Below, in pieces: positions 7,774-16,146 of a stretch of 50,707 bases of DNA. The first letter of the stretch is position 1; every line of letters starts with the position of its first letter. The DNA is from Bryobacterales bacterium (GTDB lineage: Bacteria > Acidobacteriota > Terriglobia > Bryobacterales > Bryobacteraceae), in NCBI GenBank assembly GCA_009697505.1, contig SHUD01000013.1, forward strand, positions 1-50,707, in the 5' to 3' direction. The translations under genes and the position numbers were made by a program. Below the pieces are notes generated by a model that was not told where the DNA came from, ran no database searches, and saw only the letters and a program-made list of their open reading frames with translations.

Positions 7774-9042
7774 CTACTCCGAAACGGAGGAACGCAAAAT
7801 GTGCCCTTCGTAGCGTGGCAGCGCGAAGCTACTAACCAGCGAGATCGCGCCGCACGCAATCATGACCAGTGCTGGAGCGGTGGGCCAGCCGGTGGCCTTC
7901 ACTAGGGAGGTCGCGACCAAGGGCGCCATGCCGCTGAAGACCGTAAAACTGATGTTAAAAGACAGCGCAACGCCGGTGAAGCGGATGCGTGTGGGAAACA
8001 GGTCGGCCATGATGGAGGCGAAAGTTCCGTTGGCAAAGGCCGCTGCGATGCCCGCGAGTGAAAAAAGCACAATCAGGTTGCCGCCGCGACCGGCCAATAC
8101 ACGGTAAAACGGATACGCACCGATCAAGAGCAGCAGGGCTCCCAAGCGCAGGATGCGGCGCCGCGGAAGACGGTCGCCAAGCCAGCCCGCGCTGATCAAG
8201 CCCACCGATTCGATCGCCAGGCAGAGGTTCTGCGCGAAGCTCACCGACCGTGCATTGTAGTGCAGGACCCCGCTCAGATATGCAGGCATATGCGCGATCA
8301 GGAGACCGTTGAAGCAGCCGACAACCGCGCTGATCGCGATTCCCGTGAAAACTGGCGCGCGAAATTTGGCCAGCACTTCAGAAACCGGCCGCCGGGAGGC
8401 ACCCTGTTTCATCCGCGGGAATCCGGGCGATTCTTCGAGGGATTGCTGCAGCCGGAAACTCAAGAGACCGGCTACGCCTCCGAACAGGAAGCCAAGACGC
8501 CAGCCCCAGGCTGCCATCTCCTCCGGCAGCAATAGCGAGGTCAATGTCAGATTGGTCATGGTCGCCAGAACCACGCCGCCGTTCGCGAAACAAAAGACCA
8601 CGCTACAGGCAAAACCCGCGTGCCGCGGCGCGGCCTCCACGGCATAGGTAATCGCCCCCGGCAGTTCGCCGCCCAGACAAAATCCCTGTACTAGGCGCAG
8701 TGCGACGAGCGCCAGCGGCGCGAGCAATCCCCACGTCGCGTAGCCCGGCAACAGGCCGATGCAAAACGTGGACGCCGAGATGACCAGCAGCGATCCGATG
8801 AACACTTTGCGGCGGCCGTACATGTCGCCGAAATGACTCAGGACGATTCCGCCCGCGGGTCGCGCGAGGTAGCCTACACCAAAGACAGAGAACACCAGAA
8901 TCAGCGAGACCAGGCGGTTCGTGGTGGGGAAAAAAGCAGCGGCTATGTATTGCGCGAAGACGCCGTAAATGATGAAGTCATAGAACTCGAGCGACCCGCC
9001 CAGGCTGGCGAGAATGACGGTCTTCCATTGCGCCGCACTCAC
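7774..9042 (-). CDS. MFS transporter, metabolite:H+ symporter type
   Basis: A 422-residue, 12-helix major facilitator. The N-terminal GSLEFYDFIIYGVFAQYIA is typical of the metabolite:H+ symporter (ProP/KgtP/ShiA) group, and the first cytoplasmic loop has GDMYGRRKVF, the MFS motif A; GELPGAITY is in helix 5. The start is a GTG at 9042 that overlaps the TGA of the upstream amidohydrolase gene (GTGA), pointing to translational coupling. Substrates of this group are carboxylates, osmolytes or aromatic acids. Its position between the amidohydrolase and the cyclase suggests it imports the compound or product handled by the operon. Confidence 0.88.
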   Translation of the reverse strand: MSAAQWKTVILASLGGSLEFYDFIIYGVFAQYIAAAFFPTTNRLVSLILVFSVFGVGYLARPAGGIVLSHFGDMYGRRKVFIGSLLVISASTFCIGLLPGYATWGLLAPLALVALRLVQGFCLGGELPGAITYAVEAAPRHAGFACSVVFCFANGGVVLATMTNLTLTSLLLPEEMAAWGWRLGFLFGGVAGLLSFRLQQSLEESPGFPRMKQGASRRPVSEVLAKFRAPVFTGIAISAVVGCFNGLLIAHMPAYLSGVLHYNARSVSFAQNLCLAIESVGLISAGWLGDRLPRRRILRLGALLLLIGAYPFYRVLAGRGGNLIVLFSLAGIAAAFANGTFASIMADLFPTRIRFTGVALSFNISFTVFSGMAPLVATSLVKATGWPTAPALVMIACGAISLVSSFALPRYEGHILRSSVSE

Positions 9043-9983
9043 GCGGACTTGGGGAATCCGTAGAGTGTCGCGGGATTCGTGACCAGAATACGGTTGCGAG
9101 TGGCCTCGTCGGGCGCCCACTTCGCCATGAGGTCGAACAGCATGGCGTCGTCGGGCTTGGTGGTCTCGTTGGGATGCGGCCAGTTGCTGCCCCACACCAT
9201 GCGCTCCGGCGCGGCTTTCACATAGGCCTGCGCGACTTTAGTGATGTCGGCGTAACCAGGAGGCCCGTCTTTGGTATTGTCATAGGTCACCGACAGCTTG
9301 ACCCACGTGCGGCCTTTGTCCACCAGCTTGCGGATCACTCCGTAGACCGGATGGCTCAAGCCCACGGGCTGCGGGACGTGCCCCATATGATCGAAGACGA
9401 TCGCCGACGGAACCTTATTCCAAACATCGGCGAGCGCCACGATCTGATCCGGCGACATGTTGATCTGAATGTGCCAGCCGAGCGCCGCCACGCGCTTCGC
9501 CAGCGGCTCGATCATATCAACGGACGTCGCACTCTTGCCGCGGTCTGAGATGGAGAACCGGATGCCGCGGAAGCCCCCCGCATCGAGTTTCTTCAACTCG
9601 GCGTCGGTAACGGTGGGGTGAAGCACAGCCACGCCGCGCGAGTTGCGGTTCAACTTCTCGATGGCGTCGAGCGTGACGCGGTTGTCCACCACGTAGGCGG
9701 AGGGCGTCACGATGATGCTGCGTGTCGTCCCGATGCGCTTTTGTAGTCTGCGATATTCCTCGAAGCGGGCTTCGGGAATGATGGTTCCGCCCGGCTCCAC
9801 CGGAGGAAAGCGCACGCCATCGTAAATGTGGTGATGGCAATCGCACGCGCCCAGGGGCGCTTTGAGCTTCGCTGGTTCGCTGCCGGCCGAATTGGGAACC
9901 TGCTGGGCGTGGCCGATCTTCGCGGAAGCGGCCGCGGCCAGCGCGACCGCCGACCGCTGAATAAACGCGCGGCGTGCAATCAT
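9039..9983 (-). CDS. Tat-exported amidohydrolase-2 (LigI-like TIM-barrel hydrolase)
   Basis: A 314-residue protein with a twin-arginine leader (MIARRAFIQRS, then alanine-rich). The TIM-barrel metal motif reads DCHHHIYD (His50 and His52), and the C-terminal active-site motif is WGSNWPHP. In 2-pyrone-4,6-dicarboxylate lactonase (LigI) the equivalent residue is Asp; here it is Asn267, a variant I believe also occurs in other amidohydrolase-2 proteins. Lactone or ester hydrolysis is the likely chemistry. It starts nine bases after the NHL gene, with AGGCGGA as ribosome site, and its stop overlaps the MFS start, so it sits inside a tight operon. Confidence 0.87.
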   Translation of the reverse strand: MIARRAFIQRSAVALAAAASAKIGHAQQVPNSAGSEPAKLKAPLGACDCHHHIYDGVRFPPVEPGGTIIPEARFEEYRRLQKRIGTTRSIIVTPSAYVVDNRVTLDAIEKLNRNSRGVAVLHPTVTDAELKKLDAGGFRGIRFSISDRGKSATSVDMIEPLAKRVAALGWHIQINMSPDQIVALADVWNKVPSAIVFDHMGHVPQPVGLSHPVYGVIRKLVDKGRTWVKLSVTYDNTKDGPPGYADITKVAQAYVKAAPERMVWGSNWPHPNETTKPDDAMLFDLMAKWAPDEATRNRILVTNPATLYGFPKSA

Positions 9984-9992
9984 GAGTTCCGC

Positions 9993-11234
9993 CTACTTCG
10001 TCGCGCGGGTTCCGTCGCCCTTGCAGCATTTCTGGGCCGGCGAATATCCCTTGAACAGGAACCTGTAGGCACCGGCGCCGCCGCTCTTGCCGTCGGCTCC
10101 GGTCAGTTCCGCTTGCACGATGTAGACGTTGCCCTTGTGATCGGCGGCAATCTGATGCCCCGGCGGATGTTCCTGCGGCGCACCGGTGGAGAAAGAACCC
10201 AACACTTCCAGCGTCCGGCGATTCAGGATATAGACCACCGGCGTGCCACCGACATAGAGCAAGCGCTGATCCGGTGAAAACGCGGTCGAGCGGACCTGCA
10301 AGTAATACGAGCTGTCCAGGCCGACGAACTGCTCGGCGACGAACTTGCCCTCCGGGGTGAAAACCTGCACGCGCTTGTTGCCGCGATCGGAAACGTACAC
10401 GAGCCCATCCTTCGAGATATCTACATCGTGAACCGGAGATCCGAATTGCTGCAAAACTTCGGCGGCGCCCACCCACGGCACTTGGCCTGGCGCCTTGCGC
10501 GGCGGGCGCGCCGCCATGTCGAGCGGCTTGTCGCCGTAGGCGCCCCACATGCGCTTGAACTTCCCGGAATCAGCGTCAAACACGATGACGCGGCTGTTGC
10601 CATATCCGTCGGAAGCGAAGATCTCATTGGCGGGCGCATAGTAGCGGAGGCCCGTGCCGCCGCGCAACACTTCCGTGGCGTTGGAACCCTTCTGTCCGCT
10701 CTTGCCGATGGCCATCACGAACTTGCCGGCCTTGGTGAACTTCAGGATCTGGTTGTCATTGGGCAAATGCGCGGGATTGTTGCGATCGTCATCGGCGTTG
10801 CCCATCACCCATACGAAGCCCTTGTCGTCGACCGTGATGCCGTGTTCGTTGGAGGGCCACTGATAGCCGGGGCCGCTTTCCCCGCCCCAACCCTGAATGA
10901 AGTTGCCGGCATTGTCGAATTCCATGACCGGCGGCGCGGGCGTGGAGGAAGTGTCCGGCTTGGTCGAGAGTGGATTGGCCAGCGTATGCGGGCGGCTCAG
11001 GATCCAGATATGGTCATTCGAATCCACCGCGACCGCGGAGCCGAATCCCATGCGGTACTTCGCGGGCACCTTGGGCCAGTTCATGTCTCTTTCAAACTGC
11101 GGCAGTCCGCCTTCCCCGAAATGCGGAGCCTCGGCGGCCGCCGCCTGCACGGGCTCGGGGGGCGAGATGCGCTGCACCAGCCAGGCGGACAGGATTCCGC
11201 CAAAAACAAAAGCGAGCAACAATGAGTGTTTCAT
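9993..11234 (-). CDS. Secreted NHL-repeat beta-propeller protein
   Basis: A 413-residue protein with an N-terminal membrane anchor or signal (MKHSLLLAFVFGGILSAWLVQ). The rest consists of propeller repeats such as VAVDSNDHIWILSRPH, HGITVDDKGFVWVMGN, NEIFASDGYGNSRVIVF and GLVYVSDRGNKRVQVF. It ends in a cysteine pair (AQKCCKGDG). It is homologous to the proteins at 1152 and 24037. The two PQQ dehydrogenase genes lie just upstream (24-base gap) and the amidohydrolase just downstream, so it is co-transcribed with periplasmic oxidation and hydrolysis functions. Whether it is an enzyme or a binding protein cannot be told. Confidence 0.85.
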   Translation of the reverse strand: MKHSLLLAFVFGGILSAWLVQRISPPEPVQAAAAEAPHFGEGGLPQFERDMNWPKVPAKYRMGFGSAVAVDSNDHIWILSRPHTLANPLSTKPDTSSTPAPPVMEFDNAGNFIQGWGGESGPGYQWPSNEHGITVDDKGFVWVMGNADDDRNNPAHLPNDNQILKFTKAGKFVMAIGKSGQKGSNATEVLRGGTGLRYYAPANEIFASDGYGNSRVIVFDADSGKFKRMWGAYGDKPLDMAARPPRKAPGQVPWVGAAEVLQQFGSPVHDVDISKDGLVYVSDRGNKRVQVFTPEGKFVAEQFVGLDSSYYLQVRSTAFSPDQRLLYVGGTPVVYILNRRTLEVLGSFSTGAPQEHPPGHQIAADHKGNVYIVQAELTGADGKSGGAGAYRFLFKGYSPAQKCCKGDGTRATK

Positions 11235-11257
11235 GGATTCCTCCTACTTGAGAACTC

Positions 11258-12895
11258 TTATCTCAGCGCGTAGACAAACATGCTACTGCTGGCCGAAAAC
11301 ACAATGTACTGTTTACCATTCACCGAATACGAGATGGGGCCCATCGCGACATCGCCACCGGCGTTGACGCGCCACAGCAGCTTGCCGGTGCGCGCGTCGA
11401 GCGCCTGGAAGTACCCTTCGCGCCCGCCGGTGAACAACAAATCGGAGCCGGTGGTCAAGATGCCGCTCTGGGTCGTGTCGTTCATCTTGTATTCCCACTT
11501 CTTGTCCCCGGTCACGGGATCCAGGGCGCGGACATAGCCGGTACCATCCGCCTCATTCCGGCTCCCGAGTTGCGGCCCGCGAACTCCGGGACGCGTAGGT
11601 GTGTTGACGCCGCCGGTGAAGCGGTTGCCTTCCTGATATTCCACGTCGATTTTCTTGAAGTTGGAATGCACGCCGTCCCACGCGTTGACGTAAAACAGTT
11701 GCGTGCGCGGGCTGAAGGACGGCGAAAACCAGTTCGTGCCGCCGGTCGCGCTGGGGTAAATGTCGACGCCTTCAGCCGTGGGGACGACACCGTTGATGCG
11801 CATGGGGCGGCCGGCTTCATCCAAACCGCGAGTCCAAGTCACCTTCACGAACGGAGTACCCTTGAGGTACTTTCCATTCACGCGGTCGAGCGCATAAAAG
11901 AAACCGTTGCGGTTGCCCCACAACATGACCTTGCGCGGCGTCTTGCGTCCACTGGCATCGGGCCAATCGACATTGGCCAACACCGGCACCTGCGTCGAGT
12001 CGTAGTCGTAATCATCGTGCGGCGTGAATTGGAAATACCACTTAAGCTTGCCGGTGTCGGCGTCCAGCGCAACGACGCTATCGGAATACAGGTTGTCGCC
12101 GCCGCGCTTGTCGCTGTTGTAGTCCGGGCCCGGATTGCCGGTGCCCCAAAACGTCAGGTTGGTTTCGGGATCATACGTGCCGGTCACCCACACCGACGCT
12201 CCGCCGTGCATCCAGGAATCGCCCGCCCAGGTTTCGTTGCCCGGCTCGCCCTTGCCGGGGATCGTATAGAAGCGCCACGCTTCGTTGCCAGTCGCCGAAT
12301 CGTACGCAGCGATGAAGCCGCGGATGCCGAATTCAGCGCCGGCAACGCCCACAATCACTTTGCCCTTGATGACCAACGGGGCGTGGGTCATGGCATAACC
12401 GGATTCGGCTTTGGCGACTTCCTTATCCCACAAAAGTTTGCCGTCACGGGCGTTCACGGCGACCAAGTGCGCGTCGATCGTTGCCATGAAGAGCGTGTTA
12501 CCAAAGATCGCCACGCCGCGATTGACGCGACCGCAGCACGGCCTCGATTCGCGCGAGGGCGAGTACGAATACATCCACTTGATCTCACCGGTGACCGCGT
12601 CTAGCGCGAAGATGTCGTTGGGCGCCTGCGTCAAATACATCGTGCCATCGACGACCAGCGGCGTGGATTCAAACTTCTCCACCGACCGCTGCTGGAACGC
12701 CCATTGCAGGTGCAGATCCTTTACATTCGTGGCATTGATCTGGGAGAGCGGGCTGTAGCGCTGGCCTCCGAAATTTCCGCCGTAGGTGAGCCAGTTTTGC
12801 GGTTCCTTATCGGCATTCAACAAGCGGTTGTGCGTGACCTGCCCCTGCGCGGCGAGCGCGGCACTCAGCAACAGAGCAACAGAGCGAATCGACAT
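11258..12895 (-). CDS. PQQ-dependent alcohol dehydrogenase (quinoprotein), copy A
   Basis: A 545-residue secreted eight-bladed quinoprotein with a signal peptide ending near AAQG and a strong GGAGGAG ribosome site. PQQ landmarks are complete: the vicinal disulfide Cys120-Cys121 (PCCGRVNRG), metal ligands Glu188 (GAEFGIRG) and Asn254 (WGTGNPGP), and the catalytic Asp297 in TPHDDYDYD. Two residues later is Asp299; an Asp at that position marks lanthanide-dependent enzymes (XoxF, ExaF/PedH), while calcium enzymes carry Ala or Ser there. It is a tandem paralogue of the next gene upstream and lies in the same operon. The substrate is unknown; alcohols or aldehydes are likely. Confidence 0.92.
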   Translation of the reverse strand: MSIRSVALLLSAALAAQGQVTHNRLLNADKEPQNWLTYGGNFGGQRYSPLSQINATNVKDLHLQWAFQQRSVEKFESTPLVVDGTMYLTQAPNDIFALDAVTGEIKWMYSYSPSRESRPCCGRVNRGVAIFGNTLFMATIDAHLVAVNARDGKLLWDKEVAKAESGYAMTHAPLVIKGKVIVGVAGAEFGIRGFIAAYDSATGNEAWRFYTIPGKGEPGNETWAGDSWMHGGASVWVTGTYDPETNLTFWGTGNPGPDYNSDKRGGDNLYSDSVVALDADTGKLKWYFQFTPHDDYDYDSTQVPVLANVDWPDASGRKTPRKVMLWGNRNGFFYALDRVNGKYLKGTPFVKVTWTRGLDEAGRPMRINGVVPTAEGVDIYPSATGGTNWFSPSFSPRTQLFYVNAWDGVHSNFKKIDVEYQEGNRFTGGVNTPTRPGVRGPQLGSRNEADGTGYVRALDPVTGDKKWEYKMNDTTQSGILTTGSDLLFTGGREGYFQALDARTGKLLWRVNAGGDVAMGPISYSVNGKQYIVFSASSSMFVYALR

Positions 12896-12945
12896 GGCGG
12901 AAATCTCCTCCGTTCATGATACGTCAGAGCGAAAGCATCGTGGTC

Positions 12946-14583
12946 TTACTTCAGCGCGTACACGAACAGGCTGCTGCTCGCCGCGAACGCCAGGTACTGC
13001 TTGCCGTTGACGGAATACGTCATGGGGCCGTTGGCGACGTCGCCGCCGACATTCACGCGCCACAGCAGTTTTCCGCTGCGCGCATCGAAGGCCTGGAAGT
13101 AACCTTCGCGGCCGCCGGCAAATACCAGATCCGCCGCCGTGCTGAGGATGCCGCTGGCCGACACATCGTTCATGCGGTATTCCCACTTCTTCTCACCCGT
13201 GACCGGATCGAGGGCGCGGATATAGCCGGTGCCGTCCTCTTCCTTGCGGCTGCCGACTTGCGGACCGCGCTGGCCCAGGCGGGTGGGCAGCGTCGCGCCA
13301 CCCGTGAAGCGCTTCCCTTCCTCGTATTCCTGCTCGGTCTTCTTGAATGCCGCGTGCACGCCCTCCCACGCGTTCACATAAAAGAGTCCGGTGCGCGGAC
13401 TGAATGAGGGATTGAACCAGTTGGTGCCACCGGTCTGGCTCGGGTAGATATCGTTGCCCTCAGCCGTCGGCGCTACGCCGTTAATGCGCATCGGGCGGCC
13501 GGCTTCGTCGAGCCCTCGGGTCCAGGTCACTTTCACGAACGGCGTGCCCTTGAGGTACTTTCCATTCACGCGGTCCAGCGCATAAAAGAAACCGTTGCGG
13601 TTGCCCCATAGCATGACCTTGCGCGGCGTCTTCTTGCCGCTGGCATCCGGCCAATCCACTGTGGCGAGAACGGGAACCTGTGTCGCGTCGTAGTCGAAAT
13701 CATCGTGCGGGGTGAATTGGAAGTACCACTTGAGCTTGCCGGTGTCGGCATCCAGCGCGACCACGGAATCGGAATACAGGTTGTCGCCGCCGCGCTTGTC
13801 GCTGTTGTAGTCCGGACCCGGATTGCCGGTCCCCCAGAAGGTCAGGTTGGTTTCCGGATCGTACGTGCCCGTCACCCACACCGAAGCGCCGCCGTGCATC
13901 CAGGAATCGCCCGCCCAGGATTCGTTGCCCGGTTCGCCCTTGCCGGGGATGGTGTAGAAGCGCCATGCTTCGTTTCCAGTGGCCGCGTCGAATGCCGCGA
14001 TAAAGCCGCGGATGCCGAACTCGGCGCCCGCCAGGCCGACAATCACTTTCCCTTTCACCACCAGCGGGGCCAGCGTCATTGCGTAGCCGGACTCTGCCTT
14101 GGCGACTTCCTTGTCCCACGCGAGTTTGCCGGTCTTGGCGTCGACCGCGATCAGGTGCGCGTCGATCGTCGCCATGAACAGCGTGTTGCCGAAGATCGCC
14201 ACGCCGCGGTTCACGCGCCCGCAACACGGCCGGGCTTCGCGCGAGGGTGAGTGCGAATACATCCACTTGATTTCACCGGTGGCCGCATCGAGTGCGAAGA
14301 TGTCGTTGGGCGCCTGGGTCAAGTACATCGTGCCATCCACCACCAGAGGCGTCGCTTCAAACTTCTCGACCGAGCGCTGCTGGAACGCCCACTGCATCGT
14401 GAGATCCTTCACGTTGCCCTGGTTGATCTGCGACAGCGTGCTGTAGCGGAGACTCGCGAAATTCCCGCCGTAGGTCAGCCAGTTCTGCGGCTCCTTGTCC
14501 GCGTTCAGCAGGCGGTTATGCGTAACCTGCCCCTGAACGGCGAGCGAAATCCCAAGAAAAAGAGCGGCATAACGAATCGGCAT
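12946..14583 (-). CDS. PQQ-dependent alcohol dehydrogenase (quinoprotein), copy B
   Basis: The same length and residue numbering as copy A, with long identical blocks (for example around the PQQ disulfide and the WGTGNPGPDYNSDKRGG region). The Cys120-Cys121 pair, Glu188, Asn254, Asp297 and the extra Asp299 are all kept (TPHDDFDYD). The ATG at 14583 has GAGGAGA eight bases upstream; a TTG six bases earlier is less likely. Differences cluster in the region of residues 400-460 (the blade after NWFNPSFSPRTG), where the two copies would differ in surface or substrate loops. It is the first gene of the minus-strand operon; its promoter must lie in the divergent gap with the antitoxin gene at 14717. 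Confidence 0.92.
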   Translation of the reverse strand: MPIRYAALFLGISLAVQGQVTHNRLLNADKEPQNWLTYGGNFASLRYSTLSQINQGNVKDLTMQWAFQQRSVEKFEATPLVVDGTMYLTQAPNDIFALDAATGEIKWMYSHSPSREARPCCGRVNRGVAIFGNTLFMATIDAHLIAVDAKTGKLAWDKEVAKAESGYAMTLAPLVVKGKVIVGLAGAEFGIRGFIAAFDAATGNEAWRFYTIPGKGEPGNESWAGDSWMHGGASVWVTGTYDPETNLTFWGTGNPGPDYNSDKRGGDNLYSDSVVALDADTGKLKWYFQFTPHDDFDYDATQVPVLATVDWPDASGKKTPRKVMLWGNRNGFFYALDRVNGKYLKGTPFVKVTWTRGLDEAGRPMRINGVAPTAEGNDIYPSQTGGTNWFNPSFSPRTGLFYVNAWEGVHAAFKKTEQEYEEGKRFTGGATLPTRLGQRGPQVGSRKEEDGTGYIRALDPVTGEKKWEYRMNDVSASGILSTAADLVFAGGREGYFQAFDARSGKLLWRVNVGGDVANGPMTYSVNGKQYLAFAASSSLFVYALK

Positions 14584-14716
14584 GGGCAAAGTCTCCTCTG
14601 GTCTATGATAATCCAGCGGGGCGTCCCTCGAAGTGTGACGGGCATCAGCCCATCTGCTATGCTTCCCTCAGGAAGGTCAGGAATACCGACTTTCCGGAAT
14701 TTACATCGAGTCGCTT

Positions 14717-15157
14717 ATGAACACAATCGCCAGAATTCAACACAAAGGCCAGGTGACCATCCCGACCCGTCTTCGCAACCAAGCCGGCCTCGCCAAGGGT
14801 GACCTTGTGGAATTTTCATTGCAGCGCGGCAAGATTGTAATCACGCCCAAGCTCATGATTGACCGTTCCCAGTTCCCCAGCGCGGACTATAAATACACCC
14901 CGGCACAACGAAAGATCATCGACGCCCGTCTTGACCTAGCCTTGGAAGAGGTTCGCAAAGGCCACGTCTCGCCTGCTTTTGCGACCGCCGCGGAATTTGC
15001 CGCCGCGTTGAAAGCTGAGGCTAAGAAGCGCAACGGCCGCGAAGGCGCGGCGCCAAGTGAAGCAGGAACCCGCGGGCTCGCGGCGCCGGAGCGAGTCCGT
15101 TTTGCGCGTGTTCCTCAAGAGCGGAAGGGTAAAGCAAAACCGTCCGCTCGTCGATGA
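14717..15157 (+). CDS. AbrB/SpoVT-type antitoxin with in-frame repeat at the C-terminus
   Basis: The first 50 residues are a swapped-hairpin AbrB DNA-binding domain (ARIQHKGQVTIPTRLRNQAGL, then GDLVEFSL..GKIVITPK). A helical region follows (YTPAQRKIIDARLDLALEEVRKG) that should bind the toxin. Antitoxins of this kind normally end near residue 105; here residues 103-138 are encoded by the palindromic repeat also found inside the gene at 4227, and the protein ends KAKPSARR. The stop overlaps the ATG of the toxin gene (ATGA). An imperfect dyad, GGAAGGTC and GACTTTCC at 14671-14695, lies just upstream and could be an operator. Confidence 0.85.
   Translation: MNTIARIQHKGQVTIPTRLRNQAGLAKGDLVEFSLQRGKIVITPKLMIDRSQFPSADYKYTPAQRKIIDARLDLALEEVRKGHVSPAFATAAEFAAALKAEAKKRNGREGAAPSEAGTRGLAAPERVRFARVPQERKGKAKPSARR
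15023..15129 (+). repeat. In-frame palindromic repeat, copy 2
   Basis: Begins AAGAAGCGCAACGG and ends near CAAGAGCGGAAGGG, again 93 bases edge to edge. The 30-base central part containing GGAGCGAGTCCGTTTTGCGC is identical to copy 1; in total I count about ten mismatches over some 107 bases and no gaps. The inner arms AGGAACCCGC and GCGTGTTCCT pair with one mismatch. It lies in the same orientation and codon phase relative to its host gene as copy 1. Confidence 0.85.
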
Positions 15158-15399
15158 AGATCCGATTCGCCCCCAGCGCCAGCCGGGCGTTTGCCGAGGC
15201 TCCGGCGCCAATCCAGAAAGCCTTTCTGAAGCAGGTGGAGTTCTTGGTCGAGAATCTCCGGCATCCATCCCTGCGCGCCAAGAAATACGACGAAGCCAAC
15301 GGCCGATGGCAAGCGCGCGTCAACCAGGACTGGCGATTTTACTTTGTCATCAGCGACGATACCTACTTGATTCTCGACCTCATCCCGCATCCGAAATAA
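15154..15399 (+). CDS. RelE/ParE-family toxin
   Basis: An 81-residue protein with the RelE fold pattern: an N-terminal strand (KIRFAPSASRAF), two helices with ..QKAFLKQVEFLVENL, then AKKYDEANGRWQARVNQDWRFYFVI and a final DTYLILDLIPHPK. RelE-family toxins cut mRNA on the ribosome or inhibit gyrase (ParE branch). The conserved W.ARV..DWR motif and C-terminal His-x-Lys are present. Its ATG overlaps the antitoxin stop by four bases, the usual order antitoxin-toxin. Confidence 0.88.
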   Translation: MKIRFAPSASRAFAEAPAPIQKAFLKQVEFLVENLRHPSLRAKKYDEANGRWQARVNQDWRFYFVISDDTYLILDLIPHPK

Positions 15400-15457
15400 G
15401 ACTGACGTGTTTCGCGCTTCTCACAGGCCGGTTATTCTTGTAGCGCTACTTTTTCAA

Positions 15458-15479
15458 CCCGGCCTGCCAGTTGGCCGGG
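15458..15479. terminator. Hairpin between convergent genes, possible terminator
   Basis: A perfect 7-base stem (CCCGGCC and GGCCGGG) with an 8-base loop lies directly after the stop of the cupin gene and 58 bases after the toxin gene. No T run follows on either strand, so intrinsic termination is uncertain; a role in 3'-end protection is possible. Confidence 0.4.
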
Positions 15480-15480
15480 C

Positions 15481-16032
15481 TTACTTGCCTTCCGCGGGAA
15501 TCGACGTGGCCGGACCCATGCCGATGATCTGGATGGTCAGGCCGTCTTCCTTGGTGCCGTCATAGTGCGGCTGCATGGCGATGTCGCGGATGAAACCGCC
15601 CGCCTTGATCCCCACCGTGTTCTCTTTATCGAGCTTGGCGCCCGTGCCAATCCACATGGTCCCGGCGAGCACGGTGATAAAGCGGTCGTTGGGATGATAG
15701 TGCGGCTTGCTCCAGTCATTGGGGCCACGGCGGAGCAGGTACAAATACCAGCCAGGCTTGTCGGGATCGCCCCACAATTTCGCCGAAGCATTCGGCGTGC
15801 CCGGGCGTGACTGCCACGGAATCTGGTTTTCCAGCACGTAGTCGCGCGAGCCCTTATCTATGGAAGCCATGGACGCGGCGTACGCCGACGCCAGCCCCAG
15901 GATCTCTGGAGGCGGCACCGCGCTCGACGAGTACTTACCGATGTGAATCGAAGGGCCCGACAACATGGCCACGGCTAAAATAGCAGCCGCCGGCAACCGA
16001 AGGTTCCACCTGCCAATCTTTGCCAATCTCAT
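15481..16032 (-). CDS. Exported cupin-domain protein
   Basis: About 183 residues. The start at 16032 has AAAGGAGAT seven bases upstream and gives a signal or anchor segment (LRLPAAAILAVAMLSGPS). The C-terminal half is a single cupin barrel: WSKPHYHPNDRFITVLAGTMWIGTG is motif 1 with His-x-His, and the region around IAMQPHYDGTKEDGLTIQI is motif 2. Two His from motif 1 and a later His could bind a metal. Such secreted cupins are common in Acidobacteriota and their substrates are unknown. It is transcribed alone, in the same direction as the sigma factor gene upstream. Confidence 0.78.
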   Translation of the reverse strand: MRLAKIGRWNLRLPAAAILAVAMLSGPSIHIGKYSSSAVPPPEILGLASAYAASMASIDKGSRDYVLENQIPWQSRPGTPNASAKLWGDPDKPGWYLYLLRRGPNDWSKPHYHPNDRFITVLAGTMWIGTGAKLDKENTVGIKAGGFIRDIAMQPHYDGTKEDGLTIQIIGMGPATSIPAEGK

Positions 16033-16146
16033 AGCGATCTCCTTTTCTCGCGGCCGGAAGCCCACCGAGCTTCGTTCGATATTACCGCACCCGCGCGCCG
16101 CGCGCCAGCGAGGGTTTGGCAGCTCCCCGCATTTATCGTGGATTCT

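Noticed and set aside
15458-15479. Strong intrinsic terminator between the toxin and cupin genes
   Set aside because: The stem is perfect but no T run follows on either strand; kept only as a low-confidence hairpin.
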